Of a stretch of DNA of 64,000 bases, positions 12,658-24,092 are shown piece after piece. How positions within the stretch are numbered: the first letter of the stretch is position 1; each line of letters opens with the position of its first letter. The stretch comes from Marthasterias glacialis (lineage: Eukaryota; Echinodermata; Asteroidea; Forcipulatida; Asteriidae): NCBI GenBank assembly GCA_911728455.2, contig OU452231.1, positions 7,470,963-7,534,962 of the forward strand, written 5' to 3'. Made by a program: the position numbers and the translations under genes. The notes under the pieces were generated by a model. It did not search any database and was not told the origin of the DNA. It worked only from the letters and a program-made list of their open reading frames with translations.

Positions 12658-15464
12658 TTGTTCAGTTTGTTGAAATGAACGCCGATAAGTTTGTTGTATT
12701 TTGTTTTTTTCTTTTCTTTTTTATTTGAAAAGACTTGCATAATTAAAAAATGTCTTTGAGAATTTCACAGATCTGTGATAATTTTAAATCTGTGATATTC
12801 TGGAAGATCATTTCCATATTTAAGAGGAGACCTTTTCTGGTTTGGACACACCCTTTTTTAACACTTGGGTCTTGGTACACCTGAATTAAGAAGCAGGACC
12901 ATCCTGTACAAGTCGCTTTCAATGTATCCCCTGATGAAGCGCCCTATCAGCCGTAATACCAAACAGATGTGACTCTTCCAAGGGCTCTGTTCTCGCGTAG
13001 CTTCTTGGCGACAGAAGAAAAAAAAAACATTTTTGTGCAGATCAAATTTCCAGGCGATAGAAAAAAAAGTGAGGTAGTTGAAGTAGAGGGAAAGGTTGAC
13101 TGGTTGCCAGGCAGTATGGCCTACATTCCTGCCTTGATCTTATCTCAATTAGCCTAAATTCAGAGGATCGTGGCCACTTTGAGGATTGAATGACAAGCGC
13201 CCTCGATCTCCCAGAAAGAAAAAGGCTGAAAGAAAAAAAAAAGGGTGAGAGACACCGGGAGAGAAAAAGGGAGAGAGCATAAAAAAAACCTTCCCTGTTT
13301 TTTTTTTTTTTATATTTTAAGACAGGGCAAGTGGGGTGATGATTTATACCTCCGCGTGTGAGGGGTCCAGTAATGGGCCAAATCACTCAGCTACTTTGAT
13401 AAGACAGTATTTTATGATTTCTGTATTTTGTTTTTTTGGCCAGTAGTCTCCTGCTTGGTTTGTAAGCCATCTTGATGGCTCATAACTCATGCAAGCATGC
13501 ATTTAGAACCTGTACGGTTAGGTTTATTATGGATTTAGGGCACATGGTTCTTTGACTCCCTGTTAATGTGAGGAATTTCACTAACACTGGAATTCTGTTG
13601 GAATCAATAATTTCTGATTTCCAGTTGTCGTCGCCCGTCTATAGGTGTGTAAATTTGGCAAGAATTGTGCTACAACGTAAAGGGGAAGTAGTTTCAATGA
13701 GTGATCATGTCAGATTCAAACGAGGAAATGGATCTCCTTGAATGTATATTAAATCATCCCCAACATCTTAAGAAATGTCCTGTGTATTTTTATCTCTCCA
13801 AAGCACACTTGAAGACGATGATTAAGTCACAATCATGGCAGTTGGTAATTCACAGAGGGCAAGTACAAATAGATTTCACCGCCGACAAGGCTTAAGCAGG
13901 GCAGGGTTATGAAATTACTCTAAATTGGAAATTTATGAGAGGTGTGACAAAACTCGTTAAGCGCATTTAACAGGAGATTATATTCTTTGCTGATATAAAA
14001 CAGCAGCTCGGAAATAATCCAGTGGACGATGAGAATCCTGTCAGTTTTAGAGGAGGCATTTCCTTAGAGTGAAACTGTTGTTCAGGTATTAAAGAATAGA
14101 GCCTTCTTCAGTTATGTAGGCCCTATTTGTGGGCGTGATATCGACGTGGGTGTATTATGAAGATTTACTGTAGATTGAGCTTGTTGAATTATTCTCTGAA
14201 TTAGCACAAATATTACATTCTTCCGTATTTTTATTTGCATAAATAACTCACTGAAGAAAAAAAAAAAAAAAAAAAACTTGGACCACCCACTCCATCCCTC
14301 CCCGACTAAAACAAATAAATGTTATCGTGTACAAATGAGTGGGAAAGTGAACTACATGAGCCGTTAAAGGCTGCATCTGAGGGAGTGTGGTGTTGATACT
14401 GTCATTTACGCAGCGTGCAAAAATGCCTGCAGATTCCACTTCAAAGAAGATTAACACAGTTTTCATTCACACATCCCACGGTACTGCTCCACAACCACAG
14501 CTGATGTTTAGACTGTCCCACTTACAGGTCCACTTCCAAGCTCATATCTAGACCAAGAAATCTCAGCAATATTTTGTTTTCCGGCCAACATACCGTACAC
14601 ATTTATCATAGGTAAGATGTGTTTATGTTTGGCCTGGCCAGCAGTCACTCACAGAGAGCTGGCCAGAGAACGACCTGCCGGACTCTTCAAAAAACAGCGG
14701 GTGAAACCGACATAGCATTTCAGACATTCCCCCCAAATGAAAGATGAATGGCAGTGCATAATCAGATATCGGAGATGAAAGAGTAAACCAAAGAATGAAA
14801 GAAAATTTAACATTCTGTTTTTAAGAAATCTCTACTTGCTTTGGAAAGTTTTTGTTTCCCTGAACACTTTTTCTTTGCAAATAAATGGCTATGTTTGAAG
14901 CAAAACAAACAGGTATTTAAACTTGAAGTGAATTGAAAGAAAAGGGAACACCAGATACTTTCAAGTAAAAGTTATGTGATTTTTTTTTTCACTGCTTGCA
15001 ACGGACGAGATATCTAAATACAAGAAACCTGAGAATGCAACCTGTACACACTGACAGAAATTCTCTGTGTTTGTCAGGGAAGGGTACCCCCCCCCCCAAA
15101 AAAAAAGTAAGACATGCAAATCATATCACAACTTTGTAGAATCTTCTTTTGGGTCAAATTTCGGAACAAGTTTCATGGTTGTTTGAAAGCAAGAAACAAT
15201 CACTGTAGTTGATCGGGGATGGAAAGCCTATTGCACAATACAACATAAGAACCCATTGTAGAACACAAATCCACCATTGATTTGGAATAGGAAGTCAAGT
15301 AGTGGGTCCTCTCCCCTCCAAGGTCTTGTAGAAGTTGAAAGGACCTTGCAGCAGGAGATAGTGTCTTGACATCTTTCACATGTCTCCTGTCAATGAGTAT
15401 TTACAAATCTTTGTCGGGAGTGATGAAGCATCCAAACCACATACCCAAGGACCTCTAAAAAAAT

Positions 15465-15480
15465 TAACTGTTAACAGTTA
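15465..15480. promoter_or_regulatory. 16-bp perfect palindrome, paired MYB-type sites
   Basis: TAACTGTTAACAGTTA is its own reverse complement. It contains two inverted TAACTG words, which match the MYB-family core (YAACKG). A role as a binding site is inference only. Confidence 0.35.
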
Positions 15481-16061
15481 TATAGGGGTGAGGTGAATAT
15501 AACTCATTGTTGACTTCAAACCCTCAGTCAATTCAGTCATGGATCCTCACCTGATGATTCAACAGTAGAGTGATAAGTAGTGTTGAAATAGAGAAGGATG
15601 TAAAGCATCCAGAGTGGAGGGGTTACTATTGTGACCTAGAGGGGGAGGGATTTAGAGACCTCTTACATTGTTCAGTCATCAAGGGTTTTGGTATCATCAA
15701 GCCTTGCTGAGTGCAGTCTCTGTCCCTGGCTGAGAGGAGGGAAGAACAAATCCTAGCAGTTGACAAATGACATCACACCATTAGCGCTTTTACAGGATTA
15801 TACTCTTAGGCCTCTGCTTATATGTTGATCAGAACTATACTAGGAATGTTTGCTCTGATGATTGTAAGCAATGAATCCTTATAACACGGTTACACCATTC
15901 AGTCTGTGAAGTCACAATCACAGGCCGAAAACCATGCTGAACTACTGAAGAAACACAATTTAAATACAAATGTAGCTGCTGATGGGTGTATTGGAAAGTA
16001 ACTACCTGTAAATAAGCGTAATAACAATATTAGGTTTTTTGAAATCTCTCTCTCAGTTTAA

Positions 16062-16429
16062 GGCACTATACAGTATTGGTATAAGGATTAACAACATTAT
16101 TGTTTAGTTTCAGCCTGAAAGTGTACTTGTTATGAAGTTAATACTAAAACCAATTCTTCTGTGAAATATTTTCCTCCGAAATGACGTCATATTCAAGAAG
16201 ACTGTATCTGAAAACCCCCCAAAATGCAACAGTTGATTTTAGTTGTAACAATAGAAATTAAGGACAGTGTGTTTACATGCTGAATAGTGTGCACGGTTTT
16301 TCACTATTTCTCCTGAATCAGACGGCGGATTGAGCCCAAATTTTCACAGGTTTGTCTTTTCCATGTATGTATTGATTCAGACAAAGTAAGAACACTGCAT
16401 TATCAGCTTTACCAAGCCTGTATAGTGCC
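16062..16429 (+). mobile_element. Family A MITE, copy 1 (368 bp, flanked by TTAA)
   Basis: A short non-autonomous DNA transposon with no coding capacity. The terminal inverted repeats start GGCACTATACAG at the left and end CTGTATAGTGCC at the right; identity continues for about 20 bp with two mismatches. It is flanked on both sides by TTAA (16058-16061 and 16430-16433). This fits a TTAA target duplication (piggyBac type) or, counting one more base into the ends, a TA duplication (Tc1/mariner type). A second copy lies at 48354-48728 in reverse orientation and aligns end to end at roughly 80% by eye. The interior carries the core (16307-16355) shared with family B. Confidence 0.92.
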
Positions 16430-16433
16430 TTAA

Positions 16434-19400
16434 TACTAACATAACAATTGATTGCTACTTCCACAAACTTGGTGGGTGGATTATCTTTTTTTTTACATGA
16501 ACATTTGGTACCCGAGTCCTTTTTGTGAGGAGCTTGTCATTGGCAGGATGAAGTTTGAATATTTGATGAAAGCTTGAAGTAGTAACACTTAATAGAAATA
16601 TTCAGTGAATGTATTTTGTCGTCAGGATAAACACCCAGTGGTACTCAGGGATAGTGTGAATGGCTCTGTGTTAACAACGTTTAAACAGTTTCACAAGTGT
16701 TAAACACAATGCATCATCATTTCTGTGCTTAATACCATATGTGTTTACCAACAGTATGATGGAACCATTGTCAGAAGTGTCTTCCTTAAGGGCCCTGCTG
16801 TTTGGTAGGCTGTACGTGCGCGCAATTCTTAACACGCTCGGTGAACTGAAGTCGCTCTCGTTCTCTCTCCGACAGCATTTTTTTCCTTCTCAGGCGGACT
16901 CTTGTTTTCAGTGTACATAAAATAAAACCTTAAAAAACCCAAATCTGGATCACGGCAGTGCTTTATATTGTTCAGGGACTTTGGGGTTTCCTGTAGGTTT
17001 CCTATTACTTTTTCTATTTGTTTGCATTAAATTTACTGTTTCCTGATCATGTTTTTGCCATTATTGCACTCTGTGGCACATTCTGAAATGGGCCGAGTTT
17101 AATTTCATTACTTGCTGAAATGGACAGCACTGGCTGCGGATTTGGCATGGAAGTTCTCGCTTTTGTTTTCACTGGACGCCCAAACGACAGGTTTGAAATT
17201 AAAATGAAATTCTTTACGGTGTAGCTTTTGTCATTGATTAAATTTCCTTGTTCGTCGGTGGAAGAAGACTGGAACGCAGGAGTTCTTGTGACGACGAACC
17301 GGCGGAATCAAAACACCATTAAATGTGCAGCTAGTGTTCAATAAGAATTGGTACTTTTTATTTGATGCAGTTATCCACGAAAGTATGCTCCTGTCATCTT
17401 TTGACTTAAAATAGAAAAGCCGCCTTCGTTCGGAATTGTAACAATAGTGAGGACTCATTGTCTGACAACTTTTAAATCAAGGCAAATTAAAAGTCAATAA
17501 GTGTGTCATTAAGAATTGTTAATTTCATTCCTTGCACTTAGAATTCAGTACTCTATAAGTACCTGCCTCACAGTAGTGAAAGGTTAAATCCACTGTTTAT
17601 GCTCAGTAGTTGTAGATTCCCAACACAGATAAACTCTGCATCCTGAAGACGCTGGGCCCCCAGTGGTTTCTAGCCAGTATTTGGCATTTCATTGAAAGCT
17701 CACACTGAGAATCCTCCTTGACCAGGGTAGAGGGCCTTAAAAGAGACAAAAATGACTCTGGATTCAGGAGAGTCTTTGGGATGGTAGGCAGGCAAACTGT
17801 GACCTCAGGAAAGCTGCATGCACCGATAGTTTGGCTTGACCCAGTATCTAAGGTCCCTGACCCACATCTAACGGAATGCTGAACTTGAATTAAGAAAATC
17901 CATTATAGGAGACTGGGAGGTTGGTTTGACACCCATGAACAGTACTGCAGTGAAATACTTAATGGCTTCAGTTTTATAAGGCTGAGAAATTAGCAAATAA
18001 TGCCAACCGATCCCCCCTATGCATTCTAATTTGATGTACCTTCTAAAGTCCTGAGGCCCTGTAATAACAGTGCTGTTGAATTTTTAATTGGAGGGTCTCT
18101 TCTTTCAGATCACTTTTCCTGTCAATATCCTGGCCTCATGATTGGGGGAGACTATCAGAAAGTTGGACTGGGAAAATTGGGTTTGTCTCTTGTGTGTTGC
18201 ATCGGACCTGGCCGCTGATTGCACCAGAGGTTTGTCCGATCTCCAAACTGCTAAATAATTCTGCTGGCTGATCTCCACGGGCCTCCTGGATGTCAGCTTA
18301 AGGCATCTTCAAAGTGCAAAGGGTGCTTGCTGGTAATGACTGCCAAGTCAGGGTCCATCCAGCCAATGTTCAGATGGGGGGGTAATATGATGTTGCGTTA
18401 CAGTGCCTCCGTCCAACCTGTGATGTAGCCTGTACTGGTGGTTTGTACCCATCAGGCTATGCACAGAGCAAGGGACTTCGGCTATGTGTATTGTTGATGA
18501 CATTTTCTGTAATGGATTTTAGTATGCTGCCCTTAAAATTAAAGCAATTACATCTTCTTGAAGCATCCTCCAAAGTTGTCCCTGGACAAACTACCAGAGT
18601 AACTCTCACCTCCCGTGAGGTCAATCTCAGGTTCTTTTTCTGCTCATCAGAGGGAGGACATAACCGAAAGAAAGGCATGGAAGTACAGAAGACCTTTGAT
18701 TTCATCACAATATTTCCTAAAAGATCAAACACTCTGATATTAGATTTACAATGTATCTAGAACTTTCTTGGTAAAAATGTGATCTACTGATATTCAATAT
18801 TACCGATACAGTCTACCCTCGCACACTTTGAAAATGCCGGTCCGGTTGCTTTGTATATCGGTTGCAAATCTTGCTGCGCTCACTGGGAGATTCAATCTTG
18901 TGGACAAACTATTTTTTCTCGCCGGGGCAGAAGTTGCTTTTGATTCAGTTTGCGTATTTTCCACGTAGCCTGGGGTCTGGGGGCTTAGATTATTCTGCAA
19001 GTCTGCCTAGATTTATTTTAATATCCCATTAGGATTGTGGCGGGGAGTCATCAGCAACAGATATGATGCAACGGTGATGTGGGGCAATGTTGACAAGCCA
19101 GTGGCCATATCTGCCGGCTAGTTGATGCAATGGACTCTTGTGGGATGCATAACTCAATAGAGGAACGCATCAAAATATGACGATCGTGGCAATTGGTGTT
19201 TAGAATAGGAGCATTAAATTCCCCAGACCCATGGATTAGACCATCACAGGCGAAAAAATTGGGCCATTTCTGGATGTGATTTCTGATGAAACAGAGGTGT
19301 TAAAGGTAAGAGTCATGGGTGCTGCAACGCTCGTTTTGTGTCGTTGAACTTAAAGCAATCAGGGCCTCGGCAACACGGCAAGAATACTTTGGGGACAGTT

Positions 19401-19928
19401 TTGCAGTTTCTTGAAAGCTTGTGGTGTTTATTGAGGATGATTAGTATTCATATAGTGCACTGCTAGTCAGATTTCACCTCTGTCTCTTTACACTCCATGG
19501 CAATTCTAGCAACCTTCATGCATAATGCTATACAAATCAAAAGTGCAGGGATGACCCAGTCTTGAGAACGAGTCCCATCCCCTCCCCCCCTAACCCCCCC
19601 CCCCCACTGTGTTTGAAATGTTTTTCTTTCATTAAATTGTTATCTTTTGTGCTTTTGGTAATATATGGAGAGCCCCAGATATGGTTAAATTTAATACAAG
19701 ATATGTTGGTGCTATCTTGACAAGAAATGTGAAATATTAAGACAGAATTTTTGGAAATGTGCAAGTTAGGGAAGGACCTTAATTCCCTTTAGTTTGTTTA
19801 TGGTGACTTAAAAATTTGCTGAGGTGTGTAGGCCTACACGTTAAAGTCATGCTCTTTGTATCAAGTAATGATACCACCTTCAAGATGAGGATACTGTGTG
19901 TGATACTGTGTGTAATAAAATGTGATTT
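16434..19928. other. Non-coding, probably COE 5' intron
   Basis: I see no exon or mobile element here. The sequence is ordinary AT-rich DNA with short pyrimidine-rich patches (about 16848-16900) and a C-rich run at 19579-19606. Overlapping frames on both strands at 18443-18760 have no family similarity. Confidence 0.5.
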
Positions 19929-20101
19929 CAGGCTTGATATTTCACGGAGGTAATTGCCTTGCCTCTGTTGCCCCTGGTCATTGCCTCGGTGCCCTTAAAA
20001 TGGTCCAATACAAATTTACAATTTCCTCATAGAGGTGCCCTTTATCAAGAAGAAAATGCCTTGGTGCCCTTGCCCTTTCCAGAACGAAGCAATCAGGCCT
20101 G
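19929..20101. mobile_element. Small CAGG-ended repeat element (173 bp)
   Basis: It starts CAGGCTTGAT and ends ATCAGGCCTG, forming a short terminal inverted repeat with one mismatch. CAG ends are typical of hAT-type elements, but I cannot see a clean 8-bp target duplication. The interior is built of TTGCC/TGCCCTT words, with GGTGCCCTT three times (19988-19996, 20034-20042, 20063-20071). From memory the wording resembles a common echinoderm repeat. No coding capacity. Confidence 0.65.
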
Positions 20102-20490
20102 TGATCTGCTCACAAAAGTCACATTTAAATAGCAAACTGTAGCCTAACATTCCCCCCTTACAAAGTCAAAGTTGACACTGGAACATGACCTGTGACTTTT
20201 GCAAGTTACGATATCGTAGTGATATTCAGTTTTAAACCGAGTGTTGGATTTCATGTGAAACCTTTGTGCCCAATTCACATCGGAAATGCTGTAATCTCAG
20301 TTTCGAGAGAGGGAGACTTTATTCTGGAGCAGGTCATTGCGTCTTGGTATCACAGTATCGGATGATCATTTCTTCTTAAGACTTCATCCGTCTACTTTGA
20401 TCATGGTGTGGTATCAATAATCCCTTCTCAACACTAGGCTTGTGACCTTCTTTCATCCCTATCCCAACAGCAAAAATTAACAGATGAAAC
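20102..20490. other. Non-coding spacer between two elements
   Basis: Single-copy-looking DNA. I see nothing specific in it. Confidence 0.5.
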
Positions 20491-20494
20491 TTAA

Positions 20495-20790
20495 AGTGTG
20501 GGCTCAACATTGGGAAGATTGTTCACCAATTTACACATAACTTACACGGTATAAAGATGGTCATCGTGGAAGACTTCTCTTGAAATATTTGTGCCCGAAA
20601 ATATCATAGCTTTTGAGTAATGAGTAATTTTAAATTTTAAAACAGCGTTGGGGTTTTTCAGTATTTTCTCGTGACTCCGATGACTGGTTGAGCTTGAAGT
20701 TTCACAGGTTTTTTGTTTTTGATGTCTATGTTGGGGTCACACCAAATGTGGATACTGGTCTTTGACTGATACCAAAGTTGGTCGCATGCT
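20495..20790 (+). mobile_element. Family B MITE, copy 1 (296 bp, flanked by TTAA)
   Basis: Flanked by TTAA at 20491-20494 and 20791-20794. The terminal repeats are diverged: the left starts AGTGTGGGCTCAACATTGG and the right, read inverted, AGCATGCGACCAACTTTGG. It is recognised by alignment with the copy at 63156-63509, sharing GCTCAACATTGG, then TTTACA...TTACA-GGTATAAAGATG, and near the end TTTCACAGGTT. The family core is at 20663-20713. No coding capacity. It is older or more diverged than the 63156 copy. Confidence 0.85.
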
Positions 20791-20794
20791 TTAA

Positions 20795-23684
20795 GGTCGG
20801 GAAACTTTGTTTTGGTTGCACCCGGCTGATGCCGTCCTCATACTCCGTATTGTCACTGATGCGTCTGCTGTGGAAGGTAGCTGTCCAAATAGATTGGGAT
20901 GGGTGTCCTATCGTAACTCACCCATTTCCCCATAGTAAATCTTGAGTCTGTGTAATCAGTTACACTGCATCTTGACTGTTTTATATGACCTCTGACCTGC
21001 CCCAGAAATTTGAGCGTTAACCAATTTGAGTTTTCACACATGAGATTTCAGCATACCTGATTACAGGCCCTACATGTAGTAGGAAAACAGATTTTCAATA
21101 GTGTTATAAACATGCATGGTGTGGATATATCAGTGAGAAAGGCTAAAGTGGGAAACAAATTGTTCTACACTTTACCGTGTCTTCAAATTGAATATACGCA
21201 ATTTGTCTTTAATAACTGAGAATGTTACAGAAAACCAAGCTGAATACATTCATAGCTTGGTGTCGGTTCATAACCCAGAGTCCTTTATTAGAGTACAAAG
21301 CTTTTACCCAAGGCAATTTGCAAGACACTTCCCTTCAATTTACAAACATCAATTTGAGATTAACCAACATTCTCCCCCCAGTTTTTAAAGAACCCAATTG
21401 CTATCTGTATGCTTAAACAGAAGTATTCCCATTAAACACAGACGTTTTTTCGTCCTTTGCATGTCCCCTTCCATTATTGGTTGTGACAGCTGTGAAATTT
21501 GGTTTGGTTGTTGAATCAACAGCCATATCTGACACGGTGATCCCTGGCAAATCGGTTTATTTCATCAGGGTTTAACAACCTTCAAACTCTTCCACTACGA
21601 TTATATTCCTGTCCCAATTTCAGCCGATGAAAAATGATTTTTCTCTAGTTGTTTATAACATTTTCTGCACTATAGATTGTTCTTTTAGGGTGTTAAATTC
21701 TCAAATATAAACAAACAAACCCAGATTTGTTTCGGTTTTTTCTTTTTTTTTATTTTCCTTGTGGTGGATGGTTGCACAGTCTCCACGAAAGAACAACAGC
21801 ATAAACTTTCCATACAGAAAATTTCATGAGTGAAATCTTAGATCGCCGCTGTTAATGCATTGGGGTAAAGTTACTTCCAGTGTTTTGTTTTTCCTCGGGG
21901 GAATTTCTTAGATTTGGTCGAGTTCAAAGCCATCCGTGACAGATATCCAGTGACTGTTCAGAATTATGGGAAACCAACTCAAATCATACCGTCCAGATTT
22001 GTGGTTGGTGGGGGGGGGGGGGGGAGGAGGGAGGGTGGACAGTCTTTTAAATTGTAAGAGAACAGCATGAAAAAAAAACCAAATGTTTTTATTCTATTTC
22101 GTTAGCACATCTGCTTTAATTACTCAGATGTAAATTCTTTCCGATTCAAAAATCATCATGGAGGAGTTTTTAGAAAGAAGAATTTTCTGTCAATTCAATT
22201 TGGAGATGGTAGTGTTCCACATAATTCTAACTTGATATTTTCTAAACTGTATCAATTTTTGTTTTGTTTTCTCTGCCATAATAGAATAAAACAGTTTTAA
22301 AGGAAATTATTTCAAGGTTTAATAGGAACGGGTAACTTTTATTCACAAAGTCGGATATGTTCTACGACAATTTGAGTTATACACATCTTGAAGGAATAAA
22401 TTCCCAATGAAACATCAGTTGACCCGAAAGAGTTTCCAACCACTTTAAATTAGTGTAAATTGAGGGAATTCCACATGAAGCATTCTATAATAATTATTAG
22501 CATTCTCGGGTGTAACATGGAGAATGAGAGCTGTTGGCCTGTGATGAGCAGGTGAGGGCACCGTTGAGGTATGAATAGAATCCTCTACTCTGTGATAGAA
22601 TCAGGCACTAAGACAACCTTGCACCAAGCGAGGGTCTTGAGGGACAACACAGTCTACCTGCCCGTCCTGCTGAGGGGATACCATGGTGGCAAAACTCATA
22701 TCCAGTGTGTGTGGATACGCTCCTAGGTATCTAACCATGGGTGGCAAAGGCAATCTCGGAGCCATCGTAAGCAACAGTGTCCTCTGTCCCCTGATGAGTA
22801 ACCCCATATAGCTGCAGCCGCACGCTGGGATTACAGCTTGATAATATGGTGTCAAGATGAACTTGAAAACTTAAGAGGGATTTGCAAGTAGCTGGTTGTT
22901 CAGGGTTATCAATTCTTGATTGCGGAATTCAGTTTGTGTAAACGATACTATCATGAATATTGAAATGACTCGGGTGATATTTCTAATCTTTATCTTCTAC
23001 CCAAGAGGCCATACGCTAGCGCCCCGGTTTCTTGTATTTGCCATTTTCAAAGGGGAAACAAATATTGTACAACCCAATACATGAATAGGAGCCTAACAGA
23101 AAATAAGATGAACTTCAGTTTGAATTTATTCCAGATATTAATCAAAGTGGCTTTTTAAAATTTTTATTTGAGGCTTTGTATGTGGGAGTTGTACATGTAG
23201 ATATCAGTTTAGTGGGTCTGAAAAAGGGCTGGTTGATGTTTTTGTCTGGAAAATTCACTCTTGTAAGATCGTCCTAAAGTAACGGATCATCATTAAAAAC
23301 CTGGAGATGTTGTTCTGTTTGACGTTGTTCGTTTTCAGCAAGTTGTGAACAGTTTGGAAGCATCAGATTCTCCTCAGAATTAAAAAGTGAATGTGGAATG
23401 TGGAAGTTGACCGCATCAGTAAATTCAACTTCTTATATCTCAATTTTTGTCCTAGACGTGTGCTGGAAATGGTTGATCCTGGTCCGCCTTGGCGATGGAA
23501 AGCAATTGTGTTGTGTTGAAAATGTCTATTGTTTACGAAATCAAAAGTTTACAGCGGTTGATATGAATCTACACATGGTTTATATGAAATTGCACAGTTT
23601 AGTTTTTCAGTATTTTTGGCTTTGCAAGGTGAGATAGGATATAAGTATGCTTTTGAGTAGGCTACATCATGTAAAACACTCTAT
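20795..23684. other. Non-coding, probably COE 5' intron
   Basis: No exon recognised. A G15 run lies at 22010-22024. The remaining sequence is unremarkable and AT-rich. Confidence 0.5.
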
Positions 23685-23688
23685 TCAA

Positions 23689-24088
23689 GGCAGGGTATAC
23701 CTTTGGTGTTTGAAACAGGACGTTTGTTTCAATGTAATATAATTGTAGATATATACCACCAAACTACTCTCTCAAAATTTTGGTTCAAAAGATGTTAGCG
23801 TTCTTGAGATTTCAGTGCAAATCTGGAGCGGTTATTTCCGCACAGAGGGATCCGAAAAATGCTGAAACTGCATGTTTTTCATTACATGAAAAAGGCTTCA
23901 TGCCTGTAGCCTTTTCTCAGATGCAGATATTTTAGCAAGAAATGACCTCTTTCTCAAAAACTATGTTACTTCAGAGGGAGTCATTTCTCACAATGTTTTA
24001 TATTATCAACAGCTCTCCGTTGTTCCTTACCAAGTAAGTTATTATGGTCATTCATTTTTGGAGTAGTTACCCCAAATTATCCCCTGCC
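23689..24088 (+). mobile_element. Family C MITE (400 bp)
   Basis: The terminal inverted repeats are GGCAGGGTATACCTTTGGTG on the left and, read inverted, GGCAGGGGATAATTTGGGGT on the right. The right flank is TTAA (24089-24092) and the left is TCAA (23685-23688), so one substitution may have altered a TTAA duplication. The right half (ACTTCAGAGGGAG, TTTCTCACAATGTTTTATA, CAACAGCTC) reads like an element I recall as widespread in echinoderms. That is memory, not a search. No coding capacity. Confidence 0.85.
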
Positions 24089-24092
24089 TTAA

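Larger units (their letters stand above)
6167..16057. other. Non-coding, probably COE 5' intron
   Basis: No recognisable exon. Contents: an EBF-like site at 9299-9310, a C14 run at 10244-10257, a T21-G12 composite tract at 11740-11772, a G-rich perfect hairpin at 12376-12401, a TG microsatellite at 12633-12657, an A20 run at 14257-14276, a C11-A9 tract at 15087-15106 and a 16-bp perfect palindrome at 15465-15480. The longest open frame (11501-12013, - strand) is spread across the T/G tract and codes for a poly-lysine stretch, so it is not a gene. The rest looks single-copy. Confidence 0.55.

Noticed and set aside
13701-13895. 64-codon acidic-start frame considered as a small exon
   Set aside because: No recognisable family and no convincing acceptor/donor pair. 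Its length is within chance for this composition.
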